Assembly (NCBI RefSeq): GCF_013114595.1
Contig: NZ_VTXE01000030.1
Span: 1-64,000 of the forward strand
From: Vibrio sp. 99-8-1
GTDB taxonomy: Bacteria > Pseudomonadota > Gammaproteobacteria > Enterobacterales > Vibrionaceae
Direction: 5' to 3'
Length of the DNA stretch: 64,000 bases
A model generated the notes under the pieces. The model did not search any database, was not told the DNA's origin, and saw only the letters and a program-made list of their open reading frames with translations. Below, in pieces: positions 51,830 through 60,562 of this stretch (the stretch's first letter is position 1; each line of letters begins with the position of its first letter). The position numbers and the translations under genes were made by a program.

Positions 51830-54640
51830 ATGCACAACGGCGTGATGAAGGCATGGCTCGAGTCTTCACACTTGGCTGGTGCCAATGCAACTTATGTAGA
51901 GGAACTCTACGAACTGTATCTAAGTGACCCCGATTTAGTAAGTGATGAGTGGAAACGTGTATTTGATGAGCTGCCTATGCAGACATCTGAGATTGCAGAG
52001 CAGTCTCATTCACGAGTTCGAGATTACTTCCGGCGACTCGCTCAAGAGACAAAGCATTACAATGTCCAAGTTAGTGATCCTGATGTCGATGCAAAACAAG
52101 TAAAAGTACTGCAGTTAATTAATGCCTATCGTTTCCGAGGGCATCAAGCTGCCAATTTAGATCCACTGGGAATCTGGCAAAGAGACCCCGGTCCTGATCT
52201 TGACCCTGCCTTCCATAATCTTACTGAAGACGACTTTGAAGAGACGTTTAACGTAGGTTCCTTTGCGGTTTCGCAAGAGACCATGCAACTAAAAGATCTC
52301 TATGGTGCATTAAAGAAAACCTATTGTGGTTCTATCGGCGCAGAATATATGCATATGATCAATACTGAGCAGAAACGTTGGGTTCAACAACGTTTGGAAT
52401 CAGTATTAGGCCAGCCATCATTTACTGCTGACGAGAAGAAGACGTTTTTAGAAGAGCTTACCGCAGCGGAAGGTTTGGAACGATATTTAGGTGCTAAGTT
52501 CCCTGGAGCAAAACGATTTTCTTTAGAAGGTGGTGATGCCCTAATACCCATGATGAAAGAGTTAATTCGTCATGCAGGTAAATCGGAAATGCGCGAAGTC
52601 GTTATAGGAATGGCTCACCGTGGTCGTCTCAATATGTTGGTTAATGTATTGGGTAAGAAACCACAAGATCTATTCGATGAGTTTGCAGGTAAACATGGTG
52701 AAAGTTGGGGAACCGGTGACGTGAAATATCACCAAGGTTTTTCAGCCGACTTTGCGACTCCAGGTGGCGATGTTCACCTAGCTTTGGCGTTTAACCCTTC
52801 TCACTTAGAGATAGTCAACCCAGTAGTGATGGGGTCTGTAAGAGCTCGTCAAGATAGACTTGGTGATGATGATGGGAGCAAAGTATTACCTATTACCATC
52901 CATGGTGACTCAGCTATTGCGGGACAAGGGGTGGTTCAAGAAACCTTCAACATGTCTCGAACTCGTGGTTTCCAAGTAGGCGGTACAGTACGTATCGTAG
53001 TCAATAACCAAGTTGGCTTTACTACATCTAACCCACAAGATACGCGTTCAACTATGTACTGTACTGACATCGCTAAGATGGTTCAGGCACCTATTTTCCA
53101 TGTTAATGCCGATGATCCAGAAGCGGTTGCTTTCATCACACGCATTGCATTGGACTACCGCAACACCTTTAAGCGTGACGTGGTTATCGACTTAGTCTGT
53201 TATCGCCGACATGGCCATAATGAAGCAGACGAACCAAATGCGACTCAGCCTTTGATGTATCAAAAAATCAAAAAGCACCCAACACCTCGTAAGCTATATG
53301 CAGACGTGTTAATTGATCGTGGTGAGTTTGATATTGAAACGGCAACTGAGCTGGTAAATGGGTACCGTGATGCGCTTGACCATGGAGAAGTTGTGGTTAA
53401 AGAGTGGCGTCCAATGGAGATGCACTCGGTAGACTGGAACCCTTACTTAGGTCATGACTGGAATATTGAATGGGACAGCAAGTTTGAATTTGAGCGTCTT
53501 AAAAAGCTTGGTGAAAAACTGTGTCAGCATCCAGAAAGTCATAAACTGCAAAGTCGTGTGAACAAGATTTATAACGATAGACGTTCCATGCTTAATGGTG
53601 AAAAACCATTAGATTGGGGTATGGCTGAAATCTTGGCATACGGTACGCTTGTTGATGATAGCCGACGTATTCGACTATCTGGTCAGGACTCTGGCCGTGG
53701 CACCTTCTTCCATCGTCACTCTGTTCTACATAATCAGGATGACGCGAGTACCTTTGTACCTCTACAAAATGTACACAATAAGCAGGGGCCATTTGAAGTC
53801 TTTGATTCGGTATTGTCTGAAGAAGCGGTGTTAGCTTTTGAATATGGCTATGCAACGGCTGAACCTGGTGGATTAACGATTTGGGAAGCACAGTTTGGTG
53901 ACTTTGCTAATGGTGCCCAAGTGGTTATTGACCAGTTTATCTCTTCTGGTGAACAGAAATGGGGACGCTTGTGTGGACTAACGATGCTATTGCCACACGG
54001 CTATGAAGGTCAGGGCCCAGAGCACTCATCTGCGCGTCTTGAACGTTATCTACAGTTGTGTGCGGAGCAAAATATACAGGTCGTTGTCCCGTCGACTCCG
54101 GCGCAGGTATACCATATGTTACGTCGCCAAGTTGTTCGACCTATGCGTCGACCGCTTATTGTGATGTCGCCTAAATCGCTACTACGACACCCGTTATGTA
54201 CATCAACGCTAGAAGAGCTTTCTGATGGTACTTTCCAACCTGCAATTCCAGAGGTGGATAGTTTAGACGCCAGCAAAGTGAAGCGAGTTGTATTCTGTTC
54301 CGGTAAAGTTTATTACGACTTACTTGAGCAGAGACGTAAGAATGAGCAGGACGATGTTGCTATTGTCCGTATTGAACAGCTTTATCCATTCCCACTATTT
54401 GAAGTTCGCGACATTATTGCCGCCTACGAAAATGTGCAAGATTTTGTCTGGTGCCAAGAAGAGCCTCAAAACCAAGGCGCTTGGTATTGTAGCCAGCACA
54501 ATTTCCTCAATGCTATACAGGGAGCGACATTGAAATACGCTGGTCGTCCAGCCTCTGCTTCACCTGCCGTAGGATATATGTCCGTACACATGAAACAACA
54601 GAAAGCGTTAGTTGATGATGCTTTAAATCTAGACTTTTAA
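51830..54640 (+). CDS. sucA: 2-oxoglutarate dehydrogenase E1 component
   Basis: SucA decarboxylates 2-oxoglutarate with thiamine diphosphate and loads succinyl onto the E2 lipoyl group. The 936-residue protein has the family length, the N-terminal E2-binding start (WLESSHLAGANATYVEELYE), IGMAHRGRLNMLVNVLGK (about 262-279), the thiamine/Mg region GDSAIAGQGVVQET and NNQVGFTT, and the C-terminal pyrimidine-like domain with PHGYEGQGPEHSSARLER. It starts 92 bases after sdhB and is probably co-transcribed. Confidence 0.98.
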   Translation: MHNGVMKAWLESSHLAGANATYVEELYELYLSDPDLVSDEWKRVFDELPMQTSEIAEQSHSRVRDYFRRLAQETKHYNVQVSDPDVDAKQVKVLQLINAYRFRGHQAANLDPLGIWQRDPGPDLDPAFHNLTEDDFEETFNVGSFAVSQETMQLKDLYGALKKTYCGSIGAEYMHMINTEQKRWVQQRLESVLGQPSFTADEKKTFLEELTAAEGLERYLGAKFPGAKRFSLEGGDALIPMMKELIRHAGKSEMREVVIGMAHRGRLNMLVNVLGKKPQDLFDEFAGKHGESWGTGDVKYHQGFSADFATPGGDVHLALAFNPSHLEIVNPVVMGSVRARQDRLGDDDGSKVLPITIHGDSAIAGQGVVQETFNMSRTRGFQVGGTVRIVVNNQVGFTTSNPQDTRSTMYCTDIAKMVQAPIFHVNADDPEAVAFITRIALDYRNTFKRDVVIDLVCYRRHGHNEADEPNATQPLMYQKIKKHPTPRKLYADVLIDRGEFDIETATELVNGYRDALDHGEVVVKEWRPMEMHSVDWNPYLGHDWNIEWDSKFEFERLKKLGEKLCQHPESHKLQSRVNKIYNDRRSMLNGEKPLDWGMAEILAYGTLVDDSRRIRLSGQDSGRGTFFHRHSVLHNQDDASTFVPLQNVHNKQGPFEVFDSVLSEEAVLAFEYGYATAEPGGLTIWEAQFGDFANGAQVVIDQFISSGEQKWGRLCGLTMLLPHGYEGQGPEHSSARLERYLQLCAEQNIQVVVPSTPAQVYHMLRRQVVRPMRRPLIVMSPKSLLRHPLCTSTLEELSDGTFQPAIPEVDSLDASKVKRVVFCSGKVYYDLLEQRRKNEQDDVAIVRIEQLYPFPLFEVRDIIAAYENVQDFVWCQEEPQNQGAWYCSQHNFLNAIQGATLKYAGRPASASPAVGYMSVHMKQQKALVDDALNLDF

Positions 54641-54669
54641 AAGTTCTAGAAGTTAAGGAAGAAGAGATT

Positions 54670-55881
54670 ATGACAATTGAAATTCTGGTTCCAGATTTGC
54701 CTGAATCCGTTGCTGACGCCACTGTTGCGACATGGCATAAGCAACCTGGAGAAGCGATAGCTCGTGATGAAGTTATTGTTGATATAGAAACCGACAAAGT
54801 GGTGCTGGAAGTTCCTGCACCAGAAGCGGGTGTGTTAGAAGCGATCATTGAAGAAGAGGGTGCCACAGTACTGTCTAAACAATTGATTGCTAGGTTAAAG
54901 CCGGGAGCAGTCGCAGGCCAACCGACTTCAGATACCACTGAATCAACAGAGGCATCGCCAGATAAGCGCCATAAAGCCTCTCTGGATGAAGAGAGTAATG
55001 ACTGGTTAAGCCCAGCAGTTCGTCGCCTACTTGGCGAGCATGGACTAGAAGCTAGCCAAGTAAAAGGCACTGGTGTTGGTGGGCGTATCACTCGTGAAGA
55101 CGTAGAAGCTTACCTTGCTAACAAGCCTGCTCAAGTTGAGAAAAAAGAGCAAGAGCCAGCGGTTGAGGTTCCAGCGGCAGCACGTAGTCAAAAACGTGTT
55201 CCTATGACTCGTCTACGTAAAACAGTGGCAAACCGACTGCTAGAAGCGAAAAATAGCACCGCGATGCTGACCACGTTTAACGAAGTGAACATGAAACCGA
55301 TTATGGATCTTCGTAAGCAGTATAAAGACCAATTTGAAGAGCGCCACGGCGTGCGTCTTGGCTTTATGTCCTTCTATGTAAAAGCAGTGACAGAAGCGCT
55401 AAAACGCTACCCTGAAGTGAACGCGTCAATTGATGGTACTGATATTGTTTATCACAATTACTTTGATATTAGCATGGCAGTATCTACTCCTCGTGGGTTG
55501 GTGACTCCTGTACTAAAAGATTGTGATTCATTGGGTATGGCTGATATTGAGAAAGGCATCAAAGAGCTTGCTATTAAAGGTCGTGATGGAAAACTCACTG
55601 TCGACGAACTTATTGGTGGAAACTTCACCATCACCAATGGTGGTGTATTTGGTTCATTAATGTCGACACCAATTATCAACCCGCCTCAAGCGGCAATACT
55701 TGGTATGCATAAAATTCAAGACCGTCCAATGGCGGTTGATGGAAAAGTAGAAATCTTGCCAATGATGTATCTGGCACTCTCTTATGATCACAGATTAATC
55801 GATGGACGCGAGTCGGTTGGTTTCTTGGTGACCATCAAAGAACTGCTAGAAGATCCAGCAAGACTATTGCTGAATGTATAG
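54670..55881 (+). CDS. sucB: Dihydrolipoyl succinyltransferase (2-oxoglutarate dehydrogenase E2)
   Basis: SucB transfers succinyl to CoA within the 2-oxoglutarate dehydrogenase core. The 403-residue protein has one N-terminal lipoyl domain (1-80) with lipoylated Lys43 in DIETDKVVLEV, an E1/E3-binding peripheral domain (about 112-150, SPAVRRLLGEHGLEASQVKG), a linker rich in E, P and A, and the catalytic core ending with the active-site SYDHRLIDGRESV. It is 29 bases after sucA; the E3 gene lpd is not in this window. Confidence 0.98.
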   Translation: MTIEILVPDLPESVADATVATWHKQPGEAIARDEVIVDIETDKVVLEVPAPEAGVLEAIIEEEGATVLSKQLIARLKPGAVAGQPTSDTTESTEASPDKRHKASLDEESNDWLSPAVRRLLGEHGLEASQVKGTGVGGRITREDVEAYLANKPAQVEKKEQEPAVEVPAAARSQKRVPMTRLRKTVANRLLEAKNSTAMLTTFNEVNMKPIMDLRKQYKDQFEERHGVRLGFMSFYVKAVTEALKRYPEVNASIDGTDIVYHNYFDISMAVSTPRGLVTPVLKDCDSLGMADIEKGIKELAIKGRDGKLTVDELIGGNFTITNGGVFGSLMSTPIINPPQAAILGMHKIQDRPMAVDGKVEILPMMYLALSYDHRLIDGRESVGFLVTIKELLEDPARLLLNV

Positions 55882-55917
55882 ATAAAAAATTGAGTTGGGC
55901 TTTTAGTCCTATTCACT

Positions 55918-55974
55918 GGGTATCAGGGGAGAGCCACTCTGATACCCTAACTAGTTATCCAATAACGGCTAGTT
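55918..55974 (+). promoter_or_regulatory. Two hairpins between sucB and sucC
   Basis: GGGTATCAG (55918-55926) and CTGATACCC (55939-55947) are perfect inverted arms with a 12-base loop. Directly after, AACTAG and CTAGTT enclose TTAT / ATAA as a second, smaller hairpin. No T-run follows, so mRNA stabilisation or processing between sucB and sucC is more likely than termination. Confidence 0.55.
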
Positions 55975-56069
55975 AAAAGTACCTCAAAAGGTAAAGGTCC
56001 CTAAATGAATTAGGTGAACCTTAATGGAAATAATAATTCCCCCAAGGGATAAACATACGGAATAGCGTA

Positions 56070-57236
56070 ATGAATTTGCATGAATATCAAGCCAAACAGC
56101 TGTTTGCTGAGTTCGGTTTGCCTGTCCCAGAAGGCTTTGCTTGTGATACTCCACAAGAAGCATTTGAAGCAGCTGGCCGCATAAGTACCGAGAAAAAAGT
56201 CGTTAAATGCCAAGTGCACGCAGGTGGACGTGGTAAAGCTGGTGGTGTTGAACTGCACGACACTAAAGATGGTGTTAAAGCCTTTGCTCAAAAGTGGCTA
56301 GGTAAGAACTTAGTGACTTATCAAACAGATGCCAATGGACAGCCTGTTACAAAGATTTTGGTTGAAGAAGCATCTAACATCGCCAATGAGCTCTATCTTG
56401 GTGCTGTAGTCGATCGTTCTAGCCGTCGCATCGTCTTTATGGCCTCGACTGAAGGTGGCGTTGAGATTGAAAAAGTAGCTGAAGAGACTCCAGAGCTAAT
56501 CCATAAAGCGGCAATTGATCCGTTGGTTGGCCCACAAGCGTACCAAGGTAGAGAGTTGGCGTTTAAGTTGGGTCTTGAAGGGGATCAAATTAAGCAGTTT
56601 ACTAAGATCTTCATGGGTCTGGGCAACATGTTTGCTCAATATGATTTAGCTCTGCTAGAAATCAACCCATTGGTGATCACTGGTGAAGGCAATCTACTAT
56701 GTCTTGATGGCAAGATTAACATTGATTCCAATGCTATGTATCGTCAGCCTAAACTTCGTGAAATGCACGATCCTTCACAAGAAGATGAGCGTGAAGCTCA
56801 TGCCGCACAGTGGGAGCTGAACTATGTTGCACTTGATGGCAGCATTGGTTGTATGGTTAACGGTGCCGGCCTAGCGATGGGTACGATGGATATCGTTAAC
56901 TTGCATGGTGGCCAGCCTGCAAACTTCCTAGATGTGGGCGGCGGCGCGACGAAAGAGCGCGTGACCGAAGCATTTAAGATCATCCTGTCTGACGATAATG
57001 TAAAAGCCGTTCTAGTGAATATCTTCGGCGGAATTGTTCGCTGTGATCTTATCGCAGACGGTATTATCGGTGCAGTAGAAGAGGTTGGTGTAAAAGTCCC
57101 TGTTGTTGTTCGATTAGAAGGTAACAATGCCCCATTAGGCTCGAAGAAATTAGCCGAAAGTGGATTGAACATCATTGCTGCGAATTCCCTAAAAGAAGCC
57201 GCAGAAAAAGTAGTTGCTGCAGCGGAGGGCAAATAA
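56070..57236 (+). CDS. sucC: Succinyl-CoA synthetase beta subunit
   Basis: SucC, with SucD, converts succinyl-CoA, ADP and phosphate to succinate and ATP. The 388-residue product has an ATP-grasp domain (1-240) beginning MNLHEYQAKQLFAEFGLPVP with QVHAGGRGKAGGV (about 45-57), and the C-terminal domain with LDVGGGATKERVTEAFKIIL and the FGGIVRCDLIADGI power-helix region. Its stop overlaps the sucD start by one base. Confidence 0.98.
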   Translation: MNLHEYQAKQLFAEFGLPVPEGFACDTPQEAFEAAGRISTEKKVVKCQVHAGGRGKAGGVELHDTKDGVKAFAQKWLGKNLVTYQTDANGQPVTKILVEEASNIANELYLGAVVDRSSRRIVFMASTEGGVEIEKVAEETPELIHKAAIDPLVGPQAYQGRELAFKLGLEGDQIKQFTKIFMGLGNMFAQYDLALLEINPLVITGEGNLLCLDGKINIDSNAMYRQPKLREMHDPSQEDEREAHAAQWELNYVALDGSIGCMVNGAGLAMGTMDIVNLHGGQPANFLDVGGGATKERVTEAFKIILSDDNVKAVLVNIFGGIVRCDLIADGIIGAVEEVGVKVPVVVRLEGNNAPLGSKKLAESGLNIIAANSLKEAAEKVVAAAEGK

Positions 57237-58108
57237 TGTCTGTATTAATTGATAAAAATACTAAAGTTATCTGCCAAGGTTTCACTGGTGGACAGGGTAC
57301 GTTCCACTCAGAGCAAGCGATTGACTACGGAACACAAATGGTGGGTGGTGTATCTCCGGGTAAAGGCGGTCAAACTCACTTAGGACTACCTGTTTTCAAT
57401 ACGGTACGTGATGCCGTTGAAGAGACAGGTGCTACAGCATCGGTCATTTATGTACCAGCACCGTTCTGCAAAGATGCCATTCTTGAAGCTATCGATGCAG
57501 GCATTAAGCTTATCGTAACTATTACCGAAGGCATTCCAACATTAGACTTACTGGATGTTAAAGTACGTCTTGATGAAGCTGGTGTGGTCATGATTGGTCC
57601 TAACTGCCCAGGTGTTATTACTCCTGATGAATGTAAAATTGGCATCATGCCGGGTCACATTCATAAGAAAGGTAAAGTGGGTATTGTTTCTCGTTCTGGT
57701 ACATTAACTTATGAAGCAGTTAAGCAGACGACGGATGAAGGCTTTGGCCAGTCTACGTGCGTTGGTATTGGTGGTGACCCTATCCCGGGTTCTAACTTTA
57801 TCGACATCCTGAAACTGTTCCAAGAAGATCCAGAAACAGAAGCCATCGTAATGATCGGTGAGATTGGTGGTACAGCAGAAGAGGAAGCAGCGGCATTTAT
57901 TAAAGATAATGTCACTAAACCTGTTGTTTCTTATATCGCTGGTGTTACAGCTCCTCCTGGTAAACGAATGGGTCACGCTGGGGCAATTATCTCTGGTGGT
58001 AAAGGAACGGCTGAAGATAAATTTGCTGCATTAGAAGCGGCAGGCGTTAAAACGGTAAAAAGTTTAGCGGATATCGGTTCAGCACTACGTGAAGTGACAG
58101 GTTGGTAA
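57236..58108 (+). CDS. sucD: Succinyl-CoA synthetase alpha subunit
   Basis: SucD binds CoA and carries the phosphohistidine intermediate. The 290-residue protein has the Rossmann CoA-binding domain (1-130, VICQGFTGGQGTFHSEQAID) and the ligase domain with GPNCPGVITP, RSGTLTYEA and the active-site His in MGHAGAIISGGKGTAEDK (about 244-261). Length equals E. coli SucD plus one. It closes the sdh-suc cluster, with a terminator 22 bases on. Confidence 0.98.
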   Translation: MSVLIDKNTKVICQGFTGGQGTFHSEQAIDYGTQMVGGVSPGKGGQTHLGLPVFNTVRDAVEETGATASVIYVPAPFCKDAILEAIDAGIKLIVTITEGIPTLDLLDVKVRLDEAGVVMIGPNCPGVITPDECKIGIMPGHIHKKGKVGIVSRSGTLTYEAVKQTTDEGFGQSTCVGIGGDPIPGSNFIDILKLFQEDPETEAIVMIGEIGGTAEEEAAAFIKDNVTKPVVSYIAGVTAPPGKRMGHAGAIISGGKGTAEDKFAALEAAGVKTVKSLADIGSALREVTGW

Positions 58109-58130
58109 ACATAACTGCCATTTGACGACG

Positions 58131-58160
58131 AAAAGCTCAGAGTAATATCTGGGCTTTTTT
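58131..58160 (+). terminator. Terminator of the sdh-suc cluster
   Basis: AAAAGCTCAGA pairs with TCTGGGCTTTT (one G-T pair) around a short loop and is followed by T's. Confidence 0.85.
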
Positions 58161-58202
58161 ATGTCTTGTTGATAATTAAAATAATTAAAAGGAAACAATT
58201 AA

Positions 58203-58772
58203 ATGACAATGTTGGTATTAGGGTTGCTGCTATTTTTGGGAATACATTCTGTTTCGATTATTTCTGTCTCATTTCGCGATAGTATGGCGGCAAAAAGTGC
58301 ACTAGGCTGGAAAGCATTTTACTCAATTGTCTCTTTGCTTGGGGTGATTTTGATAGCGAAAGGGTATGCCGCTGCACGACTGGATCCTGTGATTATTTAT
58401 AATGCACCTCTGTGGCTTAGACATCTGGCCTTTTTGTTAATGCTGCCTGCGATGATTTTTTTTGTTGCGCCTTACTTCCCTGGAAGAATTAGCCAAACTC
58501 TCAAGCATCCACAATTGGTGGCGGTTAAGATTTGGGCTCTTAGCCATCTATTAGTGAATGGCACTCTGGCGGATATCGTGCTATTTGGTGCTTTCTTAGC
58601 TTGGGCTGTGGTTGATAGAATTTCGATGAAAAAACGTTCACAACGTCCGCTACCTGGTCTTAAACCTGCGGGAATAAACGATGTGATTGCCATTGTTATT
58701 GGGCTTGGCGCAACCGTGGCACTGTTATTCTCTCTGCATGGAATGCTAATCGGTATGCCATTGCTTGGCTAA
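58203..58772 (+). CDS. NnrU-family integral membrane protein
   Basis: A 189-residue membrane protein with about five hydrophobic segments (near 2-22, 40-58, 72-95, 110-138, 160-185). The pattern LGLLLFLGIHSVSIISVSFR, LWLRHLAFLLMLPAMIFFVA and HPQLVAVKIWALSHLLVNGT matches NnrU-like proteins, some of which are needed for expression of nitric-oxide metabolism genes. No denitrification genes are nearby, so function is unassigned. A weak AAAGGAAAC ribosome-binding site precedes the ATG. Confidence 0.85.
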   Translation: MTMLVLGLLLFLGIHSVSIISVSFRDSMAAKSALGWKAFYSIVSLLGVILIAKGYAAARLDPVIIYNAPLWLRHLAFLLMLPAMIFFVAPYFPGRISQTLKHPQLVAVKIWALSHLLVNGTLADIVLFGAFLAWAVVDRISMKKRSQRPLPGLKPAGINDVIAIVIGLGATVALLFSLHGMLIGMPLLG

Positions 58773-58799
58773 TGATTCATATCACAGCTTAGTACGCTT

Positions 58800-58965
58800 T
58801 TAGATGAACCCTTCGGGCAGCATTTTTTGGCATTTTCTACAGCGTTATCGCCTAATTGTATCGTTGACTACACGGCACAGACGCTGCCTTGTATAAAACA
58901 CCAACAAAGAGCTGCAAAAATATACCGGAAAGGTCAACAGATCCTAGCGACGTCTAACGTGATAA
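58800..58965. other. Non-coding stretch with the look of a dispersed intergenic repeat
   Basis: Between the NnrU-like gene and the next terminator. Contains CTTCGGGCAGC near 58813-58823 and GACGCTGCC about 60 bases on, which are partly complementary. An ORF of 65 codons crosses it (58827-59024) but has no supporting signals. I believe similar blocks recur in Vibrio spacers; this needs a genome-wide comparison and is not shown here. It is not a copy of the TACTCAAG family. Confidence 0.35.
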
Positions 58966-58970
58966 TGATA

Positions 58971-58999
58971 AAGAGATGTTATTCAACATCTCTTTTTTA
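58971..58999. terminator. Terminator between the NnrU region and the Bcr/CflA transporter
   Basis: AAGAGATGTT (58971-58980) and AACATCTCTT (58985-58994) form a perfect 10-bp stem around ATTC, followed by T's on the plus strand. It lies 12 bases beyond the end of the minus-strand MFS gene. Confidence 0.82.
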
Positions 59000-59010
59000 T
59001 ACCTGTCTTA

Positions 59011-60186
59011 TTATACCGGTTTAGATGCAAATCCAGCTCGCATGCTAATGCTGCTAAGAGTAGCAAAAACCATAATAACCACGCCCAAATGCCACGCTTC
59101 ACTTATGCCTATTTTCACCAGCAACATACTTGATAAAGCAGAGAATATCATCTGTCCCCCGCCAGATAATGCCGCAACGGAGCCAGCCTTTCTTTTATAA
59201 GGGATTAACAGCTGAGATTGGGCGCAAGGAAACGCCATGCCATTGCCCATGTTTAACACAAACTGACCTGCCATCATGGCGGCAGGGTGAAGAGGGGCAA
59301 TGATTAACCAGATTGCGGCGCTAAGATGCACCACGGGTACTAGGTAGAGCATCCTCTTACTGCCAATAATGGGACGGAGTCGATTACAGGTAAAACCGCC
59401 AGCCAATAAACCGAAAGCAGGAATCAGCGCCCAAACCGCATATTGATCAGAGGTCATGCCTATATGAATCTGCATAATGAAAGGCATAACAGAGATAGAA
59501 AGTACAACCAAGCTAAAATTATACCAACCTAGGCTGGCAAAACTTAAGAAGTACTTAGATTGAATTAACTGCTGATATGTTGTCAGTATCGTCTTTGGGT
59601 TTGGTAACGGCTGTTTCGCTGGCAGTGTTTCTGAAAATAGAAACAGCAAAGAGACGAGTAACGTTAAGATATAAGAAAAAAGTGAGATAAATACCGCCAG
59701 CCAGCCAAAGCTATGGTTAATAAAACCGCCTAATACAGGAGCGATAATGGGGGTAAATGACGCAACAATTGCAACCCATGATAATGCCTTTGGTAGCTCG
59801 TGTTGATCATAAGAGTCACGCAGTGAAGCGCGAGATAGCACCGCGCAGCATCCAGCACCAAGTCCTTGAATAAACCGACCAAGTACCAGCATTTCAAATG
59901 ATTGGCTAGCAAATATCGCCAATGTTAAGCCAATAAGTGCAAGTGTTAACCCTGTCAGCAATACCGGTTTTCTGCCCAGCGCGTCAGAGATAGGGCCATA
60001 AAGAAATTGAGATGGACCAAAACCAAGTAAGTAGATTGAAATAAGCAACTGAGCTTGATCAGAACTGATTGAAAAATCTTGCGCGATCCATGGCAGTGAA
60101 GGGAAAACGAGTCCCATGCTAAATTGACCGATACTCACTATGAGGCAGGCGAGTAAGACGGGTTTCCATTTAAAAACCGATGACAT
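59011..60186 (-). CDS. MFS drug-resistance transporter, Bcr/CflA type
   Basis: A 391-residue 12-segment transporter of the drug:H+ antiporter-1 family. The MFS motif A between segments 2 and 3 reads GPISDALGRKPVLL (about 64-77), and the family motif in segments 4-5 region is GRFIQGLGAGCCAVLSRASL (about 103-122). The protein starts with hydrophobic segments at about 9-30 and 45-63. Substrate range cannot be predicted from sequence. It is divergent from the second MFS gene with a 376-base spacer. Confidence 0.87.
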   Translation of the reverse strand: MSSVFKWKPVLLACLIVSIGQFSMGLVFPSLPWIAQDFSISSDQAQLLISIYLLGFGPSQFLYGPISDALGRKPVLLTGLTLALIGLTLAIFASQSFEMLVLGRFIQGLGAGCCAVLSRASLRDSYDQHELPKALSWVAIVASFTPIIAPVLGGFINHSFGWLAVFISLFSYILTLLVSLLFLFSETLPAKQPLPNPKTILTTYQQLIQSKYFLSFASLGWYNFSLVVLSISVMPFIMQIHIGMTSDQYAVWALIPAFGLLAGGFTCNRLRPIIGSKRMLYLVPVVHLSAAIWLIIAPLHPAAMMAGQFVLNMGNGMAFPCAQSQLLIPYKRKAGSVAALSGGGQMIFSALSSMLLVKIGISEAWHLGVVIMVFATLSSISMRAGFASKPV

Positions 60187-60562
60187 TGATAATCCAAATT
60201 GAATAATGGTGGAGACATTTACCGGAGTAATACCATGAGCTTAATATTGGAATTGTTTGATTTGCTCAGCGGGGTTCAGCTGCATCAGTATACACTAATT
60301 TGAATATGAATTTTGATTATACACAAGTAATTTTGCGCGGCATGTTTAGCGAGAGCAGTGTGATTCCTGGTGAAGTGATGGGGAAGAGAGAACGGCTAAA
60401 ATAAGTGGAAAATTTATAATTTCGATTGCAATTTTCTGATTTTTTAAGCTTAATGCAGCCCATCTAGCCGTGGTTCTTTATAGATAATTCGCGTGACAAT
60501 TCGTGTGGCGCTTGAACACTCGCATTTTAGCCTAGTGTCGTCAGGCTCGGCATAAATAAAAA
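60187..60562. other. Divergent spacer between two MFS genes
   Basis: A 376-base spacer with no ORF. At 60318-60354 the sequence TATACACAAGTAATTTTG followed by GTTTAGCGAG resembles one eroded end of the TACTCAAG repeat family (compare TATACTCAAGTAACC and GTTCAGCGAG at 38546). No regulator site or terminator was identified. Confidence 0.5.

Noticed and set aside
58961..58975. A Fur-box-like GATAATGATAA
   Set aside because: Only part of the 19-base consensus matches and it overlaps the terminator rather than a promoter.
58827..59024. 65-codon plus-strand ORF across the putative repeat
   Set aside because: Runs through a terminator hairpin at 58971-58999 and has no start signal.
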